64,000 bases of DNA from Anseongella ginsenosidimutans (lineage in GTDB: Bacteria > Bacteroidota > Bacteroidia > Sphingobacteriales > Sphingobacteriaceae). Positions 36,538 through 44,635 of the stretch are shown here, piece by piece (the first letter of the stretch is position 1; each line of letters starts with the position of its first letter). The DNA is taken from NCBI RefSeq assembly GCF_008033235.1, contig NZ_CP042432.1:620001-684000 (forward strand), given 5' to 3'. The position numbers were made by a program, and so were the translations under genes. A model generated the notes under the pieces. The model saw only the letters and a program-made list of their open reading frames with translations. It ran no database searches and was not told where the DNA came from.

Positions 36538-37743
36538 CTACAGGACCAGGTCGGGATTCCCCGGGCCGAAATGTTTCAGCATTACAATAGGATCGCTTGC
36601 CGAAGCATTCACGATACGCACGCCTTCCCGGGCAGCTTTTTCGCTGACAAAGAATTCGTCATTTGTGAGCTGTCCGTAACGGATCAGGGAAGGTGTTTCC
36701 ACATTCCACACGCCCATCTTTCCGTGGCCCTGCATCATGATCATGCCGTAAGCCGCGCTGTCTTTGATCACGACTTCCGCGCCGGGCAGTACAGTCAGTT
36801 CCTTAGCGCTGAAGGCGTCCGACTTATAGCAGATCCATTTTTCAACGTAACCGGCGGCTTCCATTTCTGCAAGGGAGCGTACGGGCAAAGGTTCCATGAA
36901 CCGGTTCTGCATCATATTCGGATCCACGTTCAATTCCCAGTCAAGTACATCCAGCAGGTGGTCTACATCCCCTATCTTTTCCTTGGGCGTGCAGTTCCAA
37001 AGCAGTTCCTCGGGAATGATAGCTTCGTTCACCAGGGACTGGTACATTGCAAACACGTCCGAAGCCTTCTGCGGCTCATACGTACAGAGGCTTCCGGGCG
37101 CATGAAGGAGGCCCGGGGGAACATCCCAGCCCGTACCCGGCTCCAGCCGGAAGGCCGAAGAATAATTCGTGATCTTATTGTCGCCCTTGGTAAAATTAGC
37201 CAGGCATTCCCGGATTTTTTCCCTTGGGGTTCCGGGCGCAATCCCTATAAACGTATAGGGGAAATCTCCGCCGTGATTATTTACCTGCGGCGGGAAATAA
37301 TATGCTTCCGGTTTGCCGAGCTGTCCTGTCAGGGCAGCCATTTCATCATTATGGTGTACATGATGAGGAAGGGGCCCCATGTTGTCGAAGAATTTGGAAT
37401 ACATGGGCCAGCTTTTATGCTCATCCCAGATACGGTCTCCGATCAGGTTTCCCCGGAGTTCATCCACCGCGTCCTTCAGCAAAAACTGCTCTTCCCTATT
37501 TCCATCCTTAAACACAATAAAACTAAGCCCTTCAAACTCACCGGTCAGAGGGCCGTTCTTAGCCGGGGTAGTAGACGAAAACCAGCGTTCGTCAATACCG
37601 CCGCGCACGCCGCCCAGCACATAGTAATCGTCCGGGTGCAGCTTAATTCTTCTTCCCGGCACGCAAAATGATCGTGGAACCCAGGTGGGGGCAAGACGTA
37701 CGATCCCTTCCCCCTGCTCCAATGCTTTCTCTGCTAAACTCAT
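36538..37743 (-). CDS. Cupin-fold mannose-6-phosphate-isomerase-like protein
   Basis: This 401-residue cytoplasmic protein has two cupin modules. The first carries a metal-binding HHVHHNDE motif (about residue 125) followed by GKPEAYYFPPQVNNHGGDFPYTFIG, where further ligands (Glu and His) are expected. A helical insert follows (PREKIRECLANFTKGDN), then GWDVPPGLLHAPGSLCTYEPQ, as in class I phosphomannose isomerases. The second cupin ends the protein. It is presumably a zinc-dependent aldose-ketose isomerase. It sits five bases from the DUF4432 gene in one operon, so it may process the sugar released by the oxidoreductase/DUF1080 steps. The activity is an inference from the fold. Confidence 0.75.
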   Translation of the reverse strand: MSLAEKALEQGEGIVRLAPTWVPRSFCVPGRRIKLHPDDYYVLGGVRGGIDERWFSSTTPAKNGPLTGEFEGLSFIVFKDGNREEQFLLKDAVDELRGNLIGDRIWDEHKSWPMYSKFFDNMGPLPHHVHHNDEMAALTGQLGKPEAYYFPPQVNNHGGDFPYTFIGIAPGTPREKIRECLANFTKGDNKITNYSSAFRLEPGTGWDVPPGLLHAPGSLCTYEPQKASDVFAMYQSLVNEAIIPEELLWNCTPKEKIGDVDHLLDVLDWELNVDPNMMQNRFMEPLPVRSLAEMEAAGYVEKWICYKSDAFSAKELTVLPGAEVVIKDSAAYGMIMMQGHGKMGVWNVETPSLIRYGQLTNDEFFVSEKAAREGVRIVNASASDPIVMLKHFGPGNPDLVL

Positions 37744-37747
37744 TAAT

Positions 37748-38803
37748 TCAGATTTTATAATTCAAAAACTCATTGATTTCTTTGTCATTGTCCATCAGCG
37801 CAATTTCCAGGTCGTATTCCCGGCGTTCTCCCGGTTCCAGGAGGATCAGTTCCTGCCTTTCCCTGGCCGCGGCCTGGCCGATGGCCGGGTTGGTGGCCGG
37901 TTCCAGGCCCGTCACGTATTCTCCCTTTCCCCAGTGCTGCCAGTTTACCAGCCAGGGCAGCTGTTTTTTGTAGAAACGAAGGGCAAGGGCGATCCCTATC
38001 CTGGGATTATACAGCCCGCAGGTACATCGGCCTGAAGCATCGGCGCTGATATCGATAAAAGCCGCTTCTTCCCCCGGGCCGTTATGTTCATCCAGCGGGG
38101 GCGGGCATTTCTTAAAATTATTTCCTTCCCTGAAGATGCGGTTGGCAGCACCCTGTTCCCGCGGCTGCCAGCTTCCCTGCCAGATAATGTCCGTCCCCTC
38201 ATCCGCGAGCGGCCAGCCAAAATTACAATGGTACAGCAGCATATGGGGCGCCGGCGTATTTCCGCGGTTACTGACTTCGTCGCGGATCCGGATAAGGGGC
38301 TTGCCCAGGGTTCCCGAAATGGTCCTCCTGAGTTCAAGACTCGGGCCGAAGGGCTTTGTTTCCCTCATGATCCCCGTAATGCTCATCTCCGCTCTGCCTG
38401 CGGCAGGGTCCGGTTGTATGACCGATACTATTTCCGCCGGCGTATTGCTTATATGGCCATGAAGCCCGCGTTCGCCCTGCCCGTCGCTTTCCGGCCCGCC
38501 CACATGGCTGAGCCCGCAGGTGGTCAGCAAACCGCCGCCGAAAGTCCGCAGCCAGTTCAGGCCGGTATCGGAAAAAGGGGCGGGAGGCGTAATGCCGCCA
38601 TGACTCAGCCAGGCCAGGCCATGACGGTTGTAGAATGCCTCGGCAATATCCATCGCCCGGTCAATGACCACTTTGTACCGCAATCCCGTTCCGGTATTGA
38701 TCCAGGCAATGCGGGTCCCCTTTCCCGGGCCATTATCCAGTACAGCCGTTTCAATTCCGCCAAGCTGCAACGGATTGGATATTTTATCCAGCCAGTCCTG
38801 CAT
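37748..38803 (-). CDS. DUF4432 aldose-1-epimerase-like protein
   Basis: This 351-residue protein has the galactose-mutarotase fold of the DUF4432 group: VVIDRAMDIAEAFYNRHGLAWLSHGGI, GGLLTTCGLSHVGGP, GLHGHISNTPAE, LLYHCNFGWPLADEGTDI and GLEPATNP. The catalytic-type His (GLHGHISN, LYHCNFG) and Glu (GLEPATN) are visible. It should interconvert sugar anomers or act on a related keto-sugar. No signal peptide is present. It is tightly packed between the cytochrome c protein (3-base gap) and the cupin. Confidence 0.85.
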   Translation of the reverse strand: MQDWLDKISNPLQLGGIETAVLDNGPGKGTRIAWINTGTGLRYKVVIDRAMDIAEAFYNRHGLAWLSHGGITPPAPFSDTGLNWLRTFGGGLLTTCGLSHVGGPESDGQGERGLHGHISNTPAEIVSVIQPDPAAGRAEMSITGIMRETKPFGPSLELRRTISGTLGKPLIRIRDEVSNRGNTPAPHMLLYHCNFGWPLADEGTDIIWQGSWQPREQGAANRIFREGNNFKKCPPPLDEHNGPGEEAAFIDISADASGRCTCGLYNPRIGIALALRFYKKQLPWLVNWQHWGKGEYVTGLEPATNPAIGQAAARERQELILLEPGERREYDLEIALMDNDKEINEFLNYKI

Positions 38804-38805
38804 TC

Positions 38806-41490
38806 TTACTGCGCGTTTGCCACCGGCTCTCCCTTGAACACCGCGTTATCCTTGTTCCCGCCGGCAATCAGGTAAGCCATGAGATCCTTCAGCTCTTCTT
38901 CGTTCAAGGCATTGATCAACCCGGGCAGCATGACCGAAACCGTAGAAGGTTTGGTAGAAACCACGTCAGATTTAGGTACCTCCGTAATCGCATCCGGAAC
39001 AAATGGATTTTGCGATACCGAATAGGATTCATCCGTTTCATTCATCACCCGTCCTACAATGGATTTCCCGTTTTCCAGCTGAAGTACGGTAGCTCCGTAT
39101 TGGTCAGAGATCACTTTGCTGGGCTCTATGATCGCTTCCAGGATGTCCTTCGGCGCGAACCGGGTGCCAAGCTGCGTCAGGTCGGGCCCGGTAGCGGCGC
39201 CTTCTCCCTGCATGGTATGGCAGCGATTACAGCTGCTGGCCAGGTACATTCTCCGGCCGCGCTCGAAATCCCTGCCGCTGAGCCCGCCTTCCACCAGGGG
39301 AGCTGCTTCTTCCACCGTCCATCTTCTGCCTGGGCCTTCAGGGCCCTGGACGTCGGCAAGGTCAGTACCGGAGTTGGACAGAAGAGAATCCCCGGAGATG
39401 CTGCTGAAATACTCCTTCTTGTCTGCAGGGACGTTAGCCAGGGCCATTTGCCGTGCTTTGTCAATAAAGCCGACATAGCTTCTGCCTCCCTGGTAGCCGA
39501 AGGCTTCTTCGAACCATTTGAAATATTGTTCCCGCAGTTCGGGGGTCCAGCCGCTCTTTACCTTACTTAATATGGTCGCATAGTAAATCTGTCCGCCCGG
39601 AGGCATTTTTTCAAGCATTCCTGCCAGATCCAGGCCATATTGGGGGTTCCGCATGATCTTGTCAGAAATGCCCGTCATTGCTTCACTATCCTTATTGTCT
39701 TCTTCTTTTTCCAGCAGCGCAAGGGTTTTCTGAATTACATCGGGAGCTTCCATGAAGGCAAGCAGTTTGCTGAGTTCCTTATTGACAGCCGTCGAAGAGG
39801 CCGGGTATAATGGATTAAGTGCAGCCACCGCCTGCGATTTCAGGCTTCCGCCGGGCTGGCCCATGCGGTAAAGGATGACTTCATAAGTGCGCAGCGTATG
39901 CAGCAGCTGATCTTCATTCAGCTTTGACACATCGGTCTTCAGCAACGCGGCAAATAACTGGTCTTTTACGGAGGCATCCGATTGCCGGGCAAGTGCAAGC
40001 AGGGCGGTTGCCTGTATCTCCGGGTCTGTCTCTGCAAGGGCCTTGCTTTTCCATCCGTTCAGCGGCTGGTGTTCCACCGCGATCCGGGCGGCATAGCGGA
40101 CAAAGCGGTCGGGATGTTTGAGGTATTGCCAGGCAAAATCGACGGCTTCCTGCCCTGCTTCTTTATGGTAAGCTTCCAGCTCCCTCCTCAGTTTATTTTC
40201 TTCGGTAAGTTCAGGCGCTTTGATCTCTCCGTCCACATCGTCGTTCCCGGTATAATACACCCGGTAAAGATCTGACTGTAAGCCCCGGCCGCCTGTAAGG
40301 AAATAGAGCGCGCCGTCCGGCCCAACCATTCCATCCGTTAAGGGAAGGGGAATGCCTGAAAGAAATTCTTCCTTGGTAGCCTTGTAAGAGGCGCCTTCCG
40401 GCTCCAGGAAAATATTATATACGATCCCGAAACTCCAGTCAAACGCGAATAATGCGTTGCGGTATTTTTCCGGGAATTTTGCATTTCTTGCATGAAGAAG
40501 GTTGGTAGGCGAACCAGGCCCGATATTCAGTACCGGGGGAAGGTTATCCGGCAAAGAAGGACTGAGCTTGCCGTTCCCGGTGCGCCATCCGAACTCGGAG
40601 CCGCTGGTCACGTGACAAATACGGGTAGGCCGGTACCAGGGAAGGCCGAAATCCCACTCCATATCCGAATCATAGGTAAAGAGGTCGCCGTTGGCGTTAA
40701 ATGCAATATCAAAGGGATTGCGATAGCCCGCGCTTACCAGCTGCCAGTTTTCTCCCATGGAATCTATATGTGCGATCCAGCCGCCGGGAACGGTCCTGTC
40801 ATTGGCATGCCCGCGGGGGTCTTTTATCTGGGGGAAAAGATTATCAATCTGCCATACTTTGGGCAGCAGGTAATCATCCATTTCCGGAAGATCCGTATGG
40901 TTTCCTGCAACTACGTAAAGCGACACGCTGTCGGGAGCCATGACCACGCTATGCGGCCCGTGTTCGCCTTCCCCGTTGAGCGCCTTAATAAGGGTGATCT
41001 TGTCAAAGCTGTCGTCTCCGTCGTTATCCTGCACCCGGTACAGCCCGCTTCCGCGAGGCGCGTTCTCATCGGCGCGGTGGTTCACCATTACATACAGGCT
41101 GTTAAAAGCCCAGAGCAAGCCATGCGCATAGCCGATCTCTACCTTTGCGTTAAGGCTGTCCCGGAGTTCGGGCATTTCCAGCTTTTCTACTTTCGTTTTG
41201 ACGGTGGAATCCGACCCGATCGGGGGCAGCTCCAGCCGGTAAAGGGCTCCTCGCTGATCCGAAGCGATCATTCTCCCTTTATTGTCAAAGGTCATGGATA
41301 CCCAGGAGCCGTTCCCGCCATCTGAAGGGCTGTAAATATGATCGGCCGTAAAGCCATCCTGAAGCTCCAGTTTTTCCAGGCGGGGATCCTGCGGCCCCTC
41401 CGGCTTATCCTGGTTATTGCAACTCGTCGCTGCAAGTGCTAAAACCAGCATGAGAAGACTTATTCCCCTCTTAAAAAGGTTTAGATTCAT
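38806..41490 (-). CDS. PVC-type beta-propeller dehydrogenase-like lipoprotein with cytochrome c domain
   Basis: This 894-residue lipoprotein (lipobox ATSC) has an N-terminal propeller (about 35-410; GNGSWVSMTFDNKGRMIASDQRGALYRL, GGWIAHIDSMGENWQLVSAGYRNPFDIAFNANGDLFTYDSDMEWDFGLPW, DGMVGPDGALYFLTGG). Helical HEAT-like repeats (about 420-700) and a c-type cytochrome follow, with CNRCH near residue 753 and a Met candidate in VSVMLPGLI. It is a divergent relative of the protein at 9864; the propeller motifs agree only in outline. Electrons from the oxidised substrate should go to the attached haem. It is the first gene of the downstream half of the island, and a direct-repeat motif lies 64 bases before its start. 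Confidence 0.9.
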   Translation of the reverse strand: MNLNLFKRGISLLMLVLALAATSCNNQDKPEGPQDPRLEKLELQDGFTADHIYSPSDGGNGSWVSMTFDNKGRMIASDQRGALYRLELPPIGSDSTVKTKVEKLEMPELRDSLNAKVEIGYAHGLLWAFNSLYVMVNHRADENAPRGSGLYRVQDNDGDDSFDKITLIKALNGEGEHGPHSVVMAPDSVSLYVVAGNHTDLPEMDDYLLPKVWQIDNLFPQIKDPRGHANDRTVPGGWIAHIDSMGENWQLVSAGYRNPFDIAFNANGDLFTYDSDMEWDFGLPWYRPTRICHVTSGSEFGWRTGNGKLSPSLPDNLPPVLNIGPGSPTNLLHARNAKFPEKYRNALFAFDWSFGIVYNIFLEPEGASYKATKEEFLSGIPLPLTDGMVGPDGALYFLTGGRGLQSDLYRVYYTGNDDVDGEIKAPELTEENKLRRELEAYHKEAGQEAVDFAWQYLKHPDRFVRYAARIAVEHQPLNGWKSKALAETDPEIQATALLALARQSDASVKDQLFAALLKTDVSKLNEDQLLHTLRTYEVILYRMGQPGGSLKSQAVAALNPLYPASSTAVNKELSKLLAFMEAPDVIQKTLALLEKEEDNKDSEAMTGISDKIMRNPQYGLDLAGMLEKMPPGGQIYYATILSKVKSGWTPELREQYFKWFEEAFGYQGGRSYVGFIDKARQMALANVPADKKEYFSSISGDSLLSNSGTDLADVQGPEGPGRRWTVEEAAPLVEGGLSGRDFERGRRMYLASSCNRCHTMQGEGAATGPDLTQLGTRFAPKDILEAIIEPSKVISDQYGATVLQLENGKSIVGRVMNETDESYSVSQNPFVPDAITEVPKSDVVSTKPSTVSVMLPGLINALNEEELKDLMAYLIAGGNKDNAVFKGEPVANAQ

Positions 41491-41553
41491 GTTGCTATAT
41501 TTTATTCTTTTCCTTGGTTAGGCCATAAACATAAAACTTGATCTTTTCTTATC

Positions 41554-41571
41554 TATCCTGCTCTGTCCTGC
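41554..41571. repeat. Direct-repeat motif TRTCCTG-N3-TRTCCTGC, copy 2
   Basis: TATCCTGCTCTGTCCTGC lies in the divergent gap between the cytochrome c gene (start 41490) and the GntR gene (41695). It is identical over 18 bases to the copy at 47739. The ten-base period fits contacts on one face of the helix by a two-HTH protein such as an AraC family member. Confidence 0.55.
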
Positions 41572-41694
41572 AGGCGGGCTTGTCCGTTTGAGGCAAAGAT
41601 CCCCGGGTGAATCAATTCATATTCACACGAAATTTAGTAATTTCACCGAATTATTTGGCCTGTGTGTTGTAAGCAGGAAGCTTTTTGTTGCGTT

Positions 41695-42714
41695 ATGGAA
41701 GTACAATTCGATATTGAGTTTAAGGAAAACACGCCTAAATATCTTCAGATCATAGATTCCGTTATTCATGCCATCAGCAAAGGCAAGCTTAAACGGGGCG
41801 ACAAGATCCCTTCCATTAACCAATTCAGCGAAGAATACCTGCTTTCAAGGGACACGGTTGAAAAAGCTTACCGGCAGCTGATCAAAGACGGCATCCTGAC
41901 AGCCGTGCGCGGAAAAGGTTATTATATCAACCGGGTGGACGTAGAAGCGGCTATCCGGGTCCTGCTGCTGTTCAACAAGATCAGTAATTACAAAAAGCAA
42001 ATCTATAACGGCTTCACCGAGGTACTGGGCAGGAAGGCTTTTGTAGACCTGCATATCCACCATTGTAACTCAGGCCTTTTCAAAAGCCTTATCCAGAACA
42101 GCCTGGGAGAATATCATTATTACGTGATCATGCCTCACTTCTATGCAGGCCTGGATGAAGCCATGGACGGAATTGCCATGATCCCCGCGGATAAGCTCAT
42201 TATTTTGGACAAGGACATCCCGCTTCCGCAGCACCCGGTAGCCTGCGTTTACCAGGATTTTGAGAAAGATATTCTATATGCGCTGAATGAGGCGATTGAC
42301 CTGATAAAAAAATATCGCAAGCTTATCCTCGTTTTTCCCGCAATGGTTCCTTATCCGAAGGAGATCATCAAAGGATTCCGCCTGTTCAGCATGCAGCATA
42401 ACATTGAACATGAGATCATCCAGGAAATTGAAGAAGATACTGTCATTGCCCCTGATGAGGCTTACGTGGTAATTGAAGAAACCGACCTGGTGAACCTTAT
42501 TAAAAACTGCAAGGAAAGGGGCCTCCGGGTAGGAGAAGACCTGGGCATTATTTCCTACAACGACACTCCGCTAAAGGAGATCCTGCTTAACGGCATCACC
42601 GCCATCACGACCGACCATGAACTCATGGGTGAAACCGCCGCCCGCCTCATCCTGGAAAACCGCCGGGAAAAGATCAAAAACCCCTTCTCACTTATCAGGA
42701 GAAAATCGCTTTAA
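41695..42714 (+). CDS. GntR-family regulator with periplasmic-binding-protein-like effector domain
   Basis: This 339-residue protein has a GntR winged helix (about 1-75; NTPKYLQIIDSVIHAISKGKLKRGDKIPS, LSRDTVEKAYRQLIKDGILTAVRGKGYYI). The effector domain is LacI/PBP-like (about 80-335; LLLFNKISNYKKQIYNGF, GIISYNDTPLKEILLNGITAITTDHELMG). The start is the ATG at 41695, before EVQFDIEF; 11 upstream codons are open but unlikely. This fusion type is common in Bacteroidota sugar loci (FucR-like). It is the only plus-strand gene in the island, divergent from 41490 and convergent with 42723, and is probably the local sugar-responsive repressor. Confidence 0.88.
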   Translation: MEVQFDIEFKENTPKYLQIIDSVIHAISKGKLKRGDKIPSINQFSEEYLLSRDTVEKAYRQLIKDGILTAVRGKGYYINRVDVEAAIRVLLLFNKISNYKKQIYNGFTEVLGRKAFVDLHIHHCNSGLFKSLIQNSLGEYHYYVIMPHFYAGLDEAMDGIAMIPADKLIILDKDIPLPQHPVACVYQDFEKDILYALNEAIDLIKKYRKLILVFPAMVPYPKEIIKGFRLFSMQHNIEHEIIQEIEEDTVIAPDEAYVVIEETDLVNLIKNCKERGLRVGEDLGIISYNDTPLKEILLNGITAITTDHELMGETAARLILENRREKIKNPFSLIRRKSL

Positions 42715-42722
42715 CCCCGGCT

Positions 42723-43580
42723 TTACCCGGCAAGCCCGTGTTTTTTACTCATTTCCCGGATAAATTCCAAGCCTTTCTCTGCCATTTCCCAGGGCTCGGA
42801 AAATTCCCGCCACACCCCGATGGAATTGGCAAAATCCGGATCATTGCGTGTAAAACCTTCAATTGTAAGCCAGCCGCTGTAATTTATCTTTGCAAGGGTG
42901 GCAAAGGTTTCGTCCCAGGGTACGTGGCCGCTGCCGGGCGTGCCCCTGTCGTTTTCGCTGATGTGGAAATGGCCAAGTACCGGGGCAATAGCGGTGATGG
43001 CGCCAGCCAGGCTTTTTTCTTCAATATTTGCGTGATGAGTATCAAACATCGCCTGCACATTCGGATGCGCTGTCTTGTTCACCAGGTAAGATAACTGCTG
43101 CATGGTATTGCACAAGTAGCATTCAAAGCGGTTGACTGCTTCCGGCGTCAGCAGGATCCCGGCCTGGGCAGCGTAATCCCCGGCGCTGCGAAGCACTTCG
43201 GCGCTCCATTCGTATTCCTGTTCGGTAGGCGCCTGCCTGGAAAACACTGTAAAAGCAGAATGAAAGGGGCCGCAGATCACCTTTGATCCCAGGTCATGCG
43301 CGCGGTCAATCGTCCATTTGATCTTATCAAGCGCCTTTTCTCTGACAGCGGGAGATACGTCAACCGGGTTTTCTTCCGGCCCGAGTACAAAAACTGATGT
43401 TGTTTCCAATCCCAGGCCGGCCGCATAGTCCCCGAGCCGTTTATAAGCAGGCTCATCCGGCGCGCCGACCAGGAATTCCACACCGTCATATCCCATCTCG
43501 CGAAGCCTGTCCAGTATGGGTTTCAGTTCATCGGAAACCACCGCGGACCAGGCCAGTACATTAAATCCTATCTTGTTCAT
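42723..43580 (-). CDS. TIM-barrel ketose 3-epimerase-like protein
   Basis: This 285-residue enzyme of the D-tagatose/D-psicose 3-epimerase group epimerises ketoses at C3. The four metal ligands fit: Glu in LLTPEAVNRFECY, Asp in AMFDTHHANIEE, His in GHFHISENDRGTPGSGHVPW and Glu in WLTIEGFTRND. No signal peptide is present. Its start overlaps the stop of the ThuA gene by one base (TAATG), showing coupled translation. C3-specific chemistry again fits a pathway through 3-keto or ketose intermediates. Substrate specificity cannot be read from sequence. Confidence 0.88.
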   Translation of the reverse strand: MNKIGFNVLAWSAVVSDELKPILDRLREMGYDGVEFLVGAPDEPAYKRLGDYAAGLGLETTSVFVLGPEENPVDVSPAVREKALDKIKWTIDRAHDLGSKVICGPFHSAFTVFSRQAPTEQEYEWSAEVLRSAGDYAAQAGILLTPEAVNRFECYLCNTMQQLSYLVNKTAHPNVQAMFDTHHANIEEKSLAGAITAIAPVLGHFHISENDRGTPGSGHVPWDETFATLAKINYSGWLTIEGFTRNDPDFANSIGVWREFSEPWEMAEKGLEFIREMSKKHGLAG

Positions 43581-44629
43581 TAATTTTTCTTCTTTACAAC
43601 CTCACCCGGCATGATCAGGGAATCCCATCCCGCCAGGTCAGCCGGTTTTACCCCTGCTTTATAGCCGTCAAAATTAAAGGTAGTCGGCTCATAAGGCCCT
43701 ACGAAATCAACGTTATTTTTCGGCTTTATCGCCTTTTCCATACCCATTGCCCAAAAGCAGGCATTGATTACCATGCGGCGGAAGCCTTCATTCAGCAAGT
43801 CTTCGGAAGCGCCGTGCGTGGTGGCGAATGCCCGCCCTCCGGCACCCGACTCCAGCTTATAATTCCGGACCCAGGCCACGGGAAGCTCTTCTTTTGTTTC
43901 ATCAGCAGGGGAATCCGGCTTCATACCGTTCAGTACCTGTCCCCGGGCCAGCACCGTTGCGCCCATTTTTTCCGGGTAGGCGGTATATCCGCCGCTTTGC
44001 ACGAACATATCTGAAACTCCCCGCAGGATGGGATGTTTTTCCTGGTCTTTTTCCACCAGCAGCCGGGAAGCCTGCTCATGATTGGTGCCATAATGGCTCA
44101 CCCAGGTCTCACCCAGCACCAGTTTGCCGAAGCCGTTCTTCCAGGACTTCTTATCCCCGTCATAATTATAGCTGTAATGCGCCCATTCAGGGTTGTCCAG
44201 GTTGTTGAAAGCGTGGGTTGCGGTCCTGAAACCTACGACCGGCCCGCCCCTTTCCAGGTAATCGTTCACATGCTGCATTTCTTCATCGGCAAGATTCAGG
44301 AACCGGGTAAAGATCACCATGAGGTCGGCGTCTTTCAATACTTCCAGCCCGCGGAGGTTAGAACTTCCGGGCAGGATATTCCCTTGTTCGTCAAGGCCAA
44401 AAAGCACGCTGCATTCGAAGCCGTACCTTTTGGCAAGAATGCGTGCAAGGGCCGGCAGGCTTTCCTCCGACCGGTATTCATGATCGGAAGCAATGAACAC
44501 AATATGCTTTCCGCGGCCGGGGCCGCCGGCGCCTTTGTAATCCAGCCGGTAATCCGCGATTTCCTGGCCTGATACGGCCTGCGTGAGGAGCAGTCCGCAA
44601 AGAAATAGTCCGCTTAGCAGTTTATTCAT
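43580..44629 (-). CDS. Exported ThuA-like domain protein
   Basis: This 349-residue protein has a signal peptide (LLSGLFLCGLLLTQAVSGQ) and a ThuA/glutamine-amidotransferase-like fold (about 40-300; HIVFIASDHEYRSEESLPALARIL, DADLMVIFTRFLNL, GGPVVGFRTATHAF). ThuA in rhizobia works with the oxidoreductase ThuB in uptake and breakdown of trehalose-type disaccharides via a 3-keto product. Here a signal peptide places it in the periplasm, unlike rhizobial ThuA. It lies between the cupredoxin protein and the epimerase in one transcript, so it may cleave or process an oxidised glycoside. Function is inferred. Confidence 0.85.
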   Translation of the reverse strand: MNKLLSGLFLCGLLLTQAVSGQEIADYRLDYKGAGGPGRGKHIVFIASDHEYRSEESLPALARILAKRYGFECSVLFGLDEQGNILPGSSNLRGLEVLKDADLMVIFTRFLNLADEEMQHVNDYLERGGPVVGFRTATHAFNNLDNPEWAHYSYNYDGDKKSWKNGFGKLVLGETWVSHYGTNHEQASRLLVEKDQEKHPILRGVSDMFVQSGGYTAYPEKMGATVLARGQVLNGMKPDSPADETKEELPVAWVRNYKLESGAGGRAFATTHGASEDLLNEGFRRMVINACFWAMGMEKAIKPKNNVDFVGPYEPTTFNFDGYKAGVKPADLAGWDSLIMPGEVVKKKN

Positions 44630-44635
44630 ATTGAA

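Noticed and set aside
35480-37671. Two long plus-strand open frames over the catabolic island
   Set aside because: They lie opposite the TIM-barrel and cupin genes, which have clear catalytic motifs; long antisense frames follow from the GC-rich codon use.
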